Source: Fimbriimonadaceae bacterium (GTDB lineage Bacteria; Armatimonadota; Fimbriimonadia; Fimbriimonadales; Fimbriimonadaceae). From it: a DNA stretch of 64,000 bases. Below, piece after piece: positions 33,336 to 41,012 of this stretch (positions within the stretch are counted from its first letter, which is position 1; each line of letters opens with the position of its first letter). Location of the stretch: positions 1 through 64,000 of the forward strand of contig JAIBBE010000182.1 of the NCBI GenBank assembly GCA_019694835.1, given 5' to 3'. A program made the position numbers and the translations under genes. Under the pieces are notes generated by a model that worked only from the letters and a program-made list of their open reading frames with translations, made no database searches and was not told the origin of the DNA.

Positions 33336-33992
33336 CTAATTCGGGAGTCCGCCACGCTTTTTGTACTTGGCTTTATACTTCTCGATCTCAGCACGGGAGT
33401 CTTTAACAATTTGGTCCCACGATTTGTACTGACTAGTCTCGGGGTCCACCGAACCCCTGATTCCCATGGCTTTGATTTTGGGAATGTAAGATTCCACGAT
33501 TTTTTGGGAGAGCTCCATTTCCTCGAAAATGTACCGATTGGGGCCATTCGCCTTCGCATTTCCAATGGCAAAGATGATCTGAGCGAACCCAACGGATGCC
33601 TTGTAGACGCCACCTTCCTTGATCGTCGGGGTTTCGAACACGTATTGCCGAGTGTTGACCACTTTCGTTCGTTCGCCGCCTTTGGGATCAAAGACAATCG
33701 TAAGTTTGCAGTCGGGAGAATTCAAGTTGACCCTATTGCCAGCTCCGTTGATCATCATGCTTGGTCCCTCATACCAGGGTTTGACAAACGTTTTCAGGAA
33801 CTTCTCGCATGAATCCGGCGTGACTCCCTTACGTTCAGCGGACCGGAGAACGCTTAACAGGAGTCGGCCGTCTTGGAGTCGCATAGCGCGATCGAATGCC
33901 GACTTGACTTCTGCTTCCGTTAACGGCTTCTGGCCCTCCGAAGTCGATGCCAGGACGGCTAGGCTGATAAGCAACAAAGTGCGCACTTTCAT
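33336..33992 (-). CDS. Secreted protein of unknown function
   Basis: 218 residues from the ATG at 33992, which begins a clear signal peptide (MKVRTLLLISLAVLAS). The mature part is charged and mixed alpha/beta (KSAFDRAMRLQDGRLLLSVLRSAERKG, CKLTIVFDPKGGERTKVV) and ends in a lysine-rich helix. No family recognised. The sequence looks lower in GC than its neighbours by eye. It lies downstream of the enolase-family gene on the same strand. Confidence 0.6.
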   Translation of the reverse strand: MKVRTLLLISLAVLASTSEGQKPLTEAEVKSAFDRAMRLQDGRLLLSVLRSAERKGVTPDSCEKFLKTFVKPWYEGPSMMINGAGNRVNLNSPDCKLTIVFDPKGGERTKVVNTRQYVFETPTIKEGGVYKASVGFAQIIFAIGNAKANGPNRYIFEEMELSQKIVESYIPKIKAMGIRGSVDPETSQYKSWDQIVKDSRAEIEKYKAKYKKRGGLPN

Positions 33993-34061
33993 ATTATGCC
34001 TTGGCTTGAGAAGAGAGCAGCATGGAATTCGAGTTTTGGCCAAAAAATACGCCGCAGAACA

Positions 34062-35165
34062 TTAGGACACTTCCAAGACCGGTTCACCGAGGACCTCTAA
34101 CCGGGGCCAAATTCCCAAACCTAGAGACTTTGGCGCTCGCATCTTCCCATTCACTCGCTGCGGCGCACCTTCGGCAATGCTCACGGAAACATAACTGTTG
34201 AAGTCGGTGGAAGTAAAGCGGCTCGACTCGGGGGTGCTATGGGCTAGATGGGCGATCGCTGCGGTGACGATGTCTCCGCCCCAACTGTCTTCAATCGTCA
34301 TCGCGATTCCGAGAGAGACGCAGAGGTCGCGGACCTGGCGAGCTTTGGTGATACCTCCCAGTTTGCTGATCTTGATGTTGACGACATCCATCGCCAGATC
34401 CTTCTGGGCGCGCATCAGCATCTCTAGCGAGTCGATGTTCTCATCGAGGACGAATGGGTGATTGGTGTGTCGACGGACGGAGAGGCACTCTTCGTAGGTT
34501 CGGCAAGGCTGCTCGATGTAGACGTCCACGTCCTTCACGGCAAGGACGACCCGCATGGCTTCATGAAGCGACCAGCCTGTGTTGGCATCGGCGACCAGCC
34601 GATCCCCCGGCTCAAGCTTGGCGGCGACGGCGTGGATGCGCTGGATATCGACATCCGGATCGCCGCCGACTTTGAGCTGAAACCGTCGGTAGCCTTCGGC
34701 GCGGTACTTCCCGACTCTGTCCGCCATTGCCTCCGGGGACTCTTGCGAAATTGCACGATACAGCGTGATGTCCTCGCCAAATCGTCCGCCAAGCAAGGTG
34801 CAAACCGGCAGTCCCGCCGTCTTGCCAACGATGTCCCAGCAGGCCATGTCGATGCCGGACTTGACGTAGGGATGACCTTGCAGAGCAGCGTCCATGCGCT
34901 GATTCAGCACACCGATCTCGCAAGCGTCGTAGCCGAGGAGATGGGGACCAAGCTCCAAAAGGCCAGCGCGCACCCCAGCGGCATAGGCGGGAAGATAGAA
35001 TGGGCCGAGAGGGCAGACCTCTCCCCAGCCGGTGACTCCTTCCGTCGTCTCGACTTCGATCACCGTGCTGTCGAATACCGAGACCGACTTGCCGCCCGAC
35101 CAGTTGTAGCTGCCTTCGTAGAGAGGAAGGCCAACCTGATACGCCCGAATCGCTTTGATGCCCAT
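34062..35165 (-). CDS. Enolase-superfamily dehydratase or epimerase
   Basis: 367 residues of the mandelate racemase / muconate lactonizing family. Metal ligands are D193 (VADANTG), E218 (YIEQPC) and D241 (LDENID). Active-site lysines are K165 (FQLKVGG) and K265 or K268 (NIKISKLGG), and [12 protein letters not shown] forms the next strand. The first residue of the usual KxK pair is glutamine. The EQPC and DSWGGDI segments look like the cis-3-hydroxy-L-proline dehydratase branch, but a sugar-acid dehydratase cannot be excluded, and a GH95 fucosidase lies next door in the divergent direction. The reaction is therefore open. Confidence 0.78.
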   Translation of the reverse strand: MGIKAIRAYQVGLPLYEGSYNWSGGKSVSVFDSTVIEVETTEGVTGWGEVCPLGPFYLPAYAAGVRAGLLELGPHLLGYDACEIGVLNQRMDAALQGHPYVKSGIDMACWDIVGKTAGLPVCTLLGGRFGEDITLYRAISQESPEAMADRVGKYRAEGYRRFQLKVGGDPDVDIQRIHAVAAKLEPGDRLVADANTGWSLHEAMRVVLAVKDVDVYIEQPCRTYEECLSVRRHTNHPFVLDENIDSLEMLMRAQKDLAMDVVNIKISKLGGITKARQVRDLCVSLGIAMTIEDSWGGDIVTAAIAHLAHSTPESSRFTSTDFNSYVSVSIAEGAPQRVNGKMRAPKSLGLGIWPRLEVLGEPVLEVS

Positions 35166-35205
35166 CAGCGATCATCTTGACCGAATCGCCAGGGCTTCGG
35201 GTAGG

Positions 35206-35240
35206 CGGAGCCTCCATCCGTGGGAGGATGGAGGCATGGG
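35206..35240. repeat. R5 palindromic repeat upstream of GH95
   Basis: GCGGAGCCTCCATCCGTGGG-AGGATGGAGGCAT, the same element as the reverse complement of 22335-22367 with one or two differences. It sits in the divergent gap between the enolase-family gene and the fucosidase gene. Confidence 0.85.
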
Positions 35241-35253
35241 TTGCCCCCTCCAA

Positions 35254-37710
35254 ATGCTAGCATTGGGCCAAATGCTCTTGAACTGGCTCCTCTGCCTCGG
35301 CATTCTCGGCTCAACGCCACTTGAAAGAAACATGGCCATCAACCCATCGACCACCCTTTGGTTCAGTTCGCCCGCCACCAAATGGGACGAAGCGCTGCCG
35401 GTCGGCAATGGGCGGCTCGGGGCGATGGTCTTTGGGACCGTAGAAGAGGAACGCATTCAGCTCAATGAGAACACTTACTGGTCTGGCGGGCCTTACTCAA
35501 CGGTGGTCAAGGGCGGAGCCAAAGCGCTGCCTGAGATTCAGCGCCTTGTGTTCGAGCAGAAGTACTTTGAGGCTCACGCCTTGTTCGGCCGCAACCTGAT
35601 GGGCTTCCCGGTCGAGCAGCAGAAGTACCAGAGTCTGGCCAATCTCCATCTGTTCCTCAAGCACGGCGGGCCCTTCACGGACTATCAAAGAACGCTCGAT
35701 CTGGAGACGAGCATCACTTCGGTGACTTACACGGTCGGTGACGTGCGCTACACGCGCGAGGTTTTCGCCTCGGCTCCCGACCAAGCGATCGTCGTTCGCC
35801 TGACTGCGAGCCGTCCGGGCGCCATCAGCCTCACCGCGAACCTCCGCGGAGTGCGAAACCAGGCTCACTCGAACTACGGCACCGACTACTTCCGGATGGA
35901 TCCGGTCGGATCGGACGGCCTTGCCGTCACCTGCAAGTCAGCCGACTATCTCGGGATCTCTGGGAAGCTGAAAGCCGAGGGGCAAATCAAGGCCTCCGTG
36001 GAAGGTGGATCGGTGAAGACGCGTGGGATCGACTTGGTCATCGAGAAGGCCGATGCCGTCACGCTGGTGTTCGTCGCCGCGACGAACTTCGTCAACTACA
36101 AAGACGTCAGCGCCGACCAGCATCAGAGAGTCGAAGACGCGCTCAGGAAGCTCAGCGGCAAGTCCTACGACACCCTCAAGAAGGCGGCGGTCCAAGACTA
36201 CAAGAAGTACTTCGACCGGGTCGAACTCACTCTGCCGGTGACCGAAAACTCGGCGCATCCCACGAACGTGCGCAAGGAGAAGATCCAGTCCGAGCCGGAC
36301 CCGAGCCTGGCGGCGCTGGTCTACAACTTCGGCCGTTACGTGCTGATCTCGTCGTCACGTCCCGGTTCTCAGCCCGCGAACCTGCAGGGCCTTTGGAACG
36401 ACGACATGAACCCCATGTGGGACTCGAAATACACCACGAACATCAACACCGAGATGAACTACTGGCCGGCGGAAACGGCCAACTTGAGCGAACTCACCGA
36501 GCCGCTCTTCAAACTCATCCGAGAGGTGTCGGACCAAGGAGCCGAGGTCGCAAAAGAGCACTACGGCGCACGCGGGTGGGTCTTCCACCAGAACACCGAC
36601 CTGTGGCGCGTCGCGGCTCCGATGGACGGTCCGAGTTGGGGCACCTTCACGGTCGGTGGAGCTTGGCTTTGCACCCACCTTTGGGAGCACTACCTTTACA
36701 CCCGGGACAAGGAGTTTCTGAAGAAGAACTTCCCACTCATCGAGGGCTCGATCACGTTCTTCCTCGATTTCCTTATCCCGCACCCGAACGGCAAATGGTT
36801 GGTCACGAATCCGTCCACGTCGCCCGAGAACTTTCCCAATGGCGGCGGCAACAAGCCGTTCTTCGATGAAACCACGGGGGCGGTCCTCCAAGGCACGCAG
36901 ATCTGCGCCGGATCGTCCATCGATATGCAGATCCTCCACGACTTGTTCGGCTACTACCTGCAGGCGGCAGAAGAGCTTGGCGTCCACTCCCCCATGATCG
37001 CGAAGGTCAAGGAAGCAAAGGAGAAACTGGTGCCGCCCCAAATCGGTGCCAGTGGAGCCCTCCAGGAGTGGACCGAAGACATGACCTCTCTGGAAGAAAA
37101 CCACCGCCACTTCTCCCATCTGTACGGGCTCTATCCGGGTCGCGTGCTCTGGGACAAGCGAACTCCTGAACTCATCAAGGCCTACAAGGGCGTACTCGAA
37201 GAGCGGGGCGACGGCGGCACCGGGTGGTCGATGTCGTGGAAGATGGCGCTCTGGGCTCGGCTGGGAGACGGCAACCGCGCCGACAAGATCTTCAAGAACT
37301 ACCTGAAAGACCAGAACTGCGCCCAGCTTTTCGCCAAATGCGGCAGAGCCATGCAGGTCGACGGGACCCTCGGTGCGGCCGCCGCGATCAGCGAGATGCT
37401 CATGCAGTCTCATGAGGGCTTTATTCGCTTGCTACCTGCGTTGCCAACGGATTGGGCGAATGGCGAATTCAAGGGCGTCTGCGCGCGAGGCGGCTTCGAG
37501 CTTGACTTCAAGTGGTCGGGAGGCAAGGTCACCGAGGTCAAGGTCTTGTCAAAGGTGGGCGTGGTGTGCCGAATCATGACCAGCAATCCTGTGACAATCA
37601 CCAGTCAGGATCAGGCAGTGAAATTCAAGGAGCTATCGACTGGCGTTGTAGAGTTTCCTACCGTCAAAGGCAGGTCGTATGAACTCAAGTCGCTCCCCCT
37701 CACGGAGTGA
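35254..37710 (+). CDS. GH95 alpha-L-fucosidase family protein
   Basis: About 818 residues, removing terminal fucose (or in some members galactose) from glycans. N-terminal beta domain: WDEALPVGNGRLGAMVFG and ENTYWSGGPYS. Catalytic (alpha/alpha)6 domain: GLWNDDMNPMWDSKYTTNIN with TEMNYWPAE (the two substrate Asn), GWVFHQNTDLWR, TNPSTSPEN and MQVDGTLGAAAAISEML with the conserved Asp. Starts at 35254 or 35272 both give a signal-like stretch (LLNWLLCLGILG), so the enzyme is probably exported. No strong ribosome site is visible. The last codons and the stop (LPLTE then TGA) lie inside an R3 repeat. Confidence 0.92.
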   Translation: MLALGQMLLNWLLCLGILGSTPLERNMAINPSTTLWFSSPATKWDEALPVGNGRLGAMVFGTVEEERIQLNENTYWSGGPYSTVVKGGAKALPEIQRLVFEQKYFEAHALFGRNLMGFPVEQQKYQSLANLHLFLKHGGPFTDYQRTLDLETSITSVTYTVGDVRYTREVFASAPDQAIVVRLTASRPGAISLTANLRGVRNQAHSNYGTDYFRMDPVGSDGLAVTCKSADYLGISGKLKAEGQIKASVEGGSVKTRGIDLVIEKADAVTLVFVAATNFVNYKDVSADQHQRVEDALRKLSGKSYDTLKKAAVQDYKKYFDRVELTLPVTENSAHPTNVRKEKIQSEPDPSLAALVYNFGRYVLISSSRPGSQPANLQGLWNDDMNPMWDSKYTTNINTEMNYWPAETANLSELTEPLFKLIREVSDQGAEVAKEHYGARGWVFHQNTDLWRVAAPMDGPSWGTFTVGGAWLCTHLWEHYLYTRDKEFLKKNFPLIEGSITFFLDFLIPHPNGKWLVTNPSTSPENFPNGGGNKPFFDETTGAVLQGTQICAGSSIDMQILHDLFGYYLQAAEELGVHSPMIAKVKEAKEKLVPPQIGASGALQEWTEDMTSLEENHRHFSHLYGLYPGRVLWDKRTPELIKAYKGVLEERGDGGTGWSMSWKMALWARLGDGNRADKIFKNYLKDQNCAQLFAKCGRAMQVDGTLGAAAAISEMLMQSHEGFIRLLPALPTDWANGEFKGVCARGGFELDFKWSGGKVTEVKVLSKVGVVCRIMTSNPVTITSQDQAVKFKELSTGVVEFPTVKGRSYELKSLPLTE

Positions 37711-37857
37711 GGGGGACCTGGCCGCGAGGGACGAGCGTGCCTGAGGGGGAGTAAGAGTCGGGGTGCCGAGCGGTCGGCGATTGCCCTGAAGATCACTCTC
37801 CCCCATCGCGCGCTTGTTCCTCGCGGCGAAGCCCCTCTCACGGGAGTGAGGAGGGGG
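37694..37857. repeat. R3 inverted pair ending the GH95 gene
   Basis: Unit one (37694-37750) contains the hairpin CCCCCTCACGGAGTGAGGGGG and continues through GCCGCGAGGGACGAGCGTGC. Unit two (37804-37857) is a more diverged copy in the opposite orientation, ending CCCCTCTCACGGGAGTGAGG. About 53 bases separate them, a head-to-head layout like R1. The GH95 stop codon falls in the first hairpin. The copy at 124-176 is the same family. Confidence 0.8.
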
Positions 37858-37905
37858 GCCACATCGCATTCGAACCCACGCGGTTTAGTGACACGTCACT
37901 GGGAT

Positions 37906-38880
37906 ATGGTGCAGAAACTGGTCGGAACGATGGGCGGGCTATTGGCGTCGACGGGTGCTTGGGGGTGCTGCATCACGTTTGGCAATGTCGCGATGCAGCT
38001 TTCGCTCGAAACGGCAATCATTATCTGGGACGACAGACAGAAAGTGGAGCACTTTATCCGGCGTGCGGAGTTCCGGGGTAATGCCAAGGACTTTGGGTTT
38101 ATCTTCCCGAGCCCCACCCAGCCGTTCAGAATTGCCGTTGCCGATGCTGATGCGTTCGCGCACTTAGAAATGATGCGACCACGGCCTGCCTTTTCGATAG
38201 GCTGCTCAAAGGGTGAGGATGCGGCGGCCGGCGGGGACTCGGTCGAGATATTGGAAGAGAAGATGGTCGGTGACTTTAAAGCGACTGTGTTCCGCGCCAA
38301 GGATTGAACCGCGATCACGAGTTGGCTGAAGGCGCAAGGCCATAAGATGCGACCAGCAATGACCCCGTGGTTCGAACACTATGCCAGCAAAAGTTGGGTG
38401 TTTACGGCGCTGAAATTCCAAGGGAAGAAAGAGAAGACTCCGACCAAAGCGCTGTGCATCAGCTTTAAGGCCGATGAACCTTTTTATCCGTTTAAGATGC
38501 CGTCCGATACCTACGCCGAGGATACCTACCGCCCCATCGATCTTTATGTGTTAAGCCAAAGCGAAATGGACGCGAGTTTGACGGGCGGTTCGGCTTGGCG
38601 AGGTGAACGCATGTGGACGAAGGCTTTGGAGAAGCCTGCGGTGGCCTATTGGAAGTCGCGGTTTCTTGCCGACGGCTCAGACCTCGAAATGCCCGCAACT
38701 CTCTCACTGACCCGATTCCGCAATGTGCCCGAAGCGAATGTCTATTCCCAAGACATCGTCTTCCGCCCAAGCCGCAGTTACACGCTTGTCTGGACGGGTG
38801 CCGGGGTCGCCGCCGTCGCCCTGCTCGTTTGGCGTCGGCACACCAAGCGAACAGGGAAAGCTCCGCCGCCAGGCTCTTAA
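37906..38880 (+). pseudogene. DUF2330 secreted protein, broken by an in-frame TGA
   Basis: The 5' part (37906-38307) and 3' part (38347-38880) are in the same frame and separated by one TGA at 38305-38307: VFRAKD, stop, TAITSWLKAQGHKMRP. Part one has a signal-like N-terminus (LVGTMGGLLASTGAWGCC), then the DUF2330 pattern ETAIIIWDDRQKVEHFIR and AKDFGFIFPSPTQPF. Part two continues the family (ATVFRAKD ... SWLKAQGHK is one motif) and ends with a membrane helix (VWTGAGVAAVALLVW) and basic tail. The single stop therefore truncates an otherwise intact 324-residue protein. DUF2330 function is unknown. A sequencing error is possible. Confidence 0.78.
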
Positions 38881-38991
38881 GATACGGCGTCATCTTATCT
38901 CGCCAAGGTGTGGCGGACCAGGCATCAGCTGTGATTCCCGTGGAGCCTCCACCCGTGGGGAGCATGCGGTGGCAAAAACGTTGCCAGCGCT

Positions 38992-39022
38992 AGGGCCGAA
39001 GTTCGCCGTGAACTTCGGCCCT
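38992..39022. terminator. Strong hairpin between convergent genes
   Basis: AGGGCCGAAGTTC (38992-39004), loop GCCGT, GAACTTCGGCCCT (39010-39022): a perfect 13-bp stem in the gap between the DUF2330 gene and the convergent ankyrin gene. The right side has only a short T run, so it may end transcripts in both directions without a classic U tract. Confidence 0.7.
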
Positions 39023-39030
39023 ACGTGGCT

Positions 39031-40971
39031 TTACTTCTTACTCTCGCCTAAGGCCTCAAGCAAAGCAAGGGTTGCCCAGCATGTTCCGTTGAACGAGGAG
39101 TATTGGGATTCACCGTGCGGAAAGCCTGCGTCGAAGTAGTTATTGGCGGGAATCGCTCGCTTATTCACGAACCAGCTCCCGTCGCTGTACTGCGTGCGAA
39201 GAAGGTACTGAGTTCCGCGCTGATACAGGGCGTCCTTCGTGGAAACACCGCCGCCGATATGGAGCGCGTAAAGTGCTTGTCCCGTCGCGTAAGCGTCGCT
39301 TTGCATATTCGGCAACTGCGACCATCCCCCATCGGGACGCTGGTCGGCTCGGATGGCGGCAATCGCGTCACTCAATTCCTTATCGCTGGCTCCCGCCCAT
39401 TTCAGACCGAGAAGGCGAAACGCGCGATCTTCGCTGGTTTTGGGTGTGGCATTCAAGAGCCAATCTTTCGCTTTCTGGATCTGAGCCTGGACTTCTGCCT
39501 TTTTCGATTGATCGCCGTAGGCATTCAGCGCTTGGATCGAGTAAGCCGTCATCGTGAAGATGCTTGACTGCATCGGAACGCGCGGCAGCGAGAAGGTCCA
39601 ACATCCTTCCGATTTCTGCTGCTTGCCCAAGATCATGGTCATCGACTCGGTGGCCTTTGTTGCCGGTTCACCGCTGGCGACCTGACCGGCGAGAATCCAG
39701 CTATCCAGCGGCACGATCTCATTGACTTCGATGAGCGGAAGCTGCTTCATCGCCTCGGGATTCGTAAGGGCCTGCTCATGCAGAGGCTGCAAGGCATTCA
39801 CGACACCATTCACGCGTTCGGACATGACCTTTTCAAGGTCAGCATCGGTCTTAAAGCCCTTCTTGCGCGCACTGGCCGTGGTGATTCGGCCAAGTCCTTC
39901 CTGGTGGCAGGACACGCACTTGGTCATGCTGCTGAAGTCCTTCATCGACGACTGGATGATCTCCAGGCTTCGTTCGGTGGCTCGTCTGACCGTCGGTGTT
40001 TCTCCCACTGCATTCAGCTCAGCGGCGTTTGGCTTACCCAGGAGACCTGCGCTCGCCGTAAACCCGCGTCGGGCCGCGAAAGCAGCAGCGGTTCGACCGT
40101 TATTGTCCTTGGCCGCCAGATCGGCACCCGCGTCCTTCAAGGCTCGGATGACGTCCACGTAGTCGCCATTTGCAGCCGCCAGAATTGCGGCGGTTTGACC
40201 TTGGGCGTCGCGGGCATCGACCTTCGCCCCGGCCTTGATCAGCAGGCTGACGACATCGGTGCGTCCGGTCATCGCCGCTGCCATGAGCGGAGTTCGGCGA
40301 TCTCGATCAACGGCCTCGACGGGAGCCCCGGCATCGAGCAGGATCTTGCTTACATCGGCGAAACCGCCACGTGCCGCGAGGTGGAGCGCGCTCGAATCGT
40401 TGGCACCGGTAGCTTTCACATCCGCTTTGTTCGCCAGGAGTTCAGCGACGGCCGGTGCCGAGCCAGAATTCGCGGCCATGAGAAGCGGCGTGAGTCCATC
40501 GACGCGACTATTGTTGACGTCGGCGCCTTTGCCAATCAGCATCTTGATGCCGGCGGTGTGTCCGCTGATCGCGGCGAAGGTGAGGGCAGTTCCATAGGGG
40601 CTCTCAGCGTCGATTTCTGCTCCGGCTGAAATCAGAGCCTCCATGACGTCCGGCTGATGCGAAGCGGACGCGATGTAGAGCGGGGTGAAGAGGAGGCCGT
40701 TGCGCGAATTCGGGTCAGCCCCGTTCTTAAGGAGGTTCTTGACCTCGTTCACGTCGCGGTGGTCGATGGCCAAGAACAGATCCTGGCCCAGCTTGCCCGT
40801 CGGGCGAAGCGGTGGATCCGTTGATTTGCGCGTGGTTGGCTGCGGTTCCTGGGCACCTTTTGCGTCCACCGCGGTCGGTGCCCATATGCCGGCCATAAGT
40901 AGTCCGCCTGCCAAGACCGTTCCGATGGCCAAGTTTCTTCGTGAGTTCCTTTGAAGCTTTGAAGTTCTCAT
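39031..40971 (-). CDS. Ankyrin-repeat / CXXCH haem / QW-repeat fusion protein
   Basis: 646 residues from the ATG at 40971. A signal-like helix (LAIGTVLAGGLLMAGIW) is followed by about eight ankyrin units (about residues 60-310; for example GLTPLLMAANSGSAPAVAELLANKADV). Next comes a single CXXCH motif (KCVSCHQEG), then an alpha/alpha-barrel region with QW-type repeats as in squalene cyclases and prenyltransferase subunits (QRPDGGWSQLP, YSDGSWFV, GTCWATLALLEAL). The three parts in one exported protein suggest a periplasmic haem protein with a protein-binding arm. The enzyme part lacks an obvious DXDD acid motif, so catalysis is doubtful. It is divergent from the PSCyt1 gene. Confidence 0.85.
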   Translation of the reverse strand: MRTSKLQRNSRRNLAIGTVLAGGLLMAGIWAPTAVDAKGAQEPQPTTRKSTDPPLRPTGKLGQDLFLAIDHRDVNEVKNLLKNGADPNSRNGLLFTPLYIASASHQPDVMEALISAGAEIDAESPYGTALTFAAISGHTAGIKMLIGKGADVNNSRVDGLTPLLMAANSGSAPAVAELLANKADVKATGANDSSALHLAARGGFADVSKILLDAGAPVEAVDRDRRTPLMAAAMTGRTDVVSLLIKAGAKVDARDAQGQTAAILAAANGDYVDVIRALKDAGADLAAKDNNGRTAAAFAARRGFTASAGLLGKPNAAELNAVGETPTVRRATERSLEIIQSSMKDFSSMTKCVSCHQEGLGRITTASARKKGFKTDADLEKVMSERVNGVVNALQPLHEQALTNPEAMKQLPLIEVNEIVPLDSWILAGQVASGEPATKATESMTMILGKQQKSEGCWTFSLPRVPMQSSIFTMTAYSIQALNAYGDQSKKAEVQAQIQKAKDWLLNATPKTSEDRAFRLLGLKWAGASDKELSDAIAAIRADQRPDGGWSQLPNMQSDAYATGQALYALHIGGGVSTKDALYQRGTQYLLRTQYSDGSWFVNKRAIPANNYFDAGFPHGESQYSSFNGTCWATLALLEALGESKK

Positions 40972-41012
40972 TTGTTTCTCTCTCGGCGTATCATACTGCA
41001 CCATATCATCGT

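Noticed and set aside
38305..38307. In-frame TGA as selenocysteine in DUF2330
   Set aside because: No SECIS-like stem right after the codon was obvious, the position is not a conserved Cys in the family as I know it, and no selenocysteine genes are seen.
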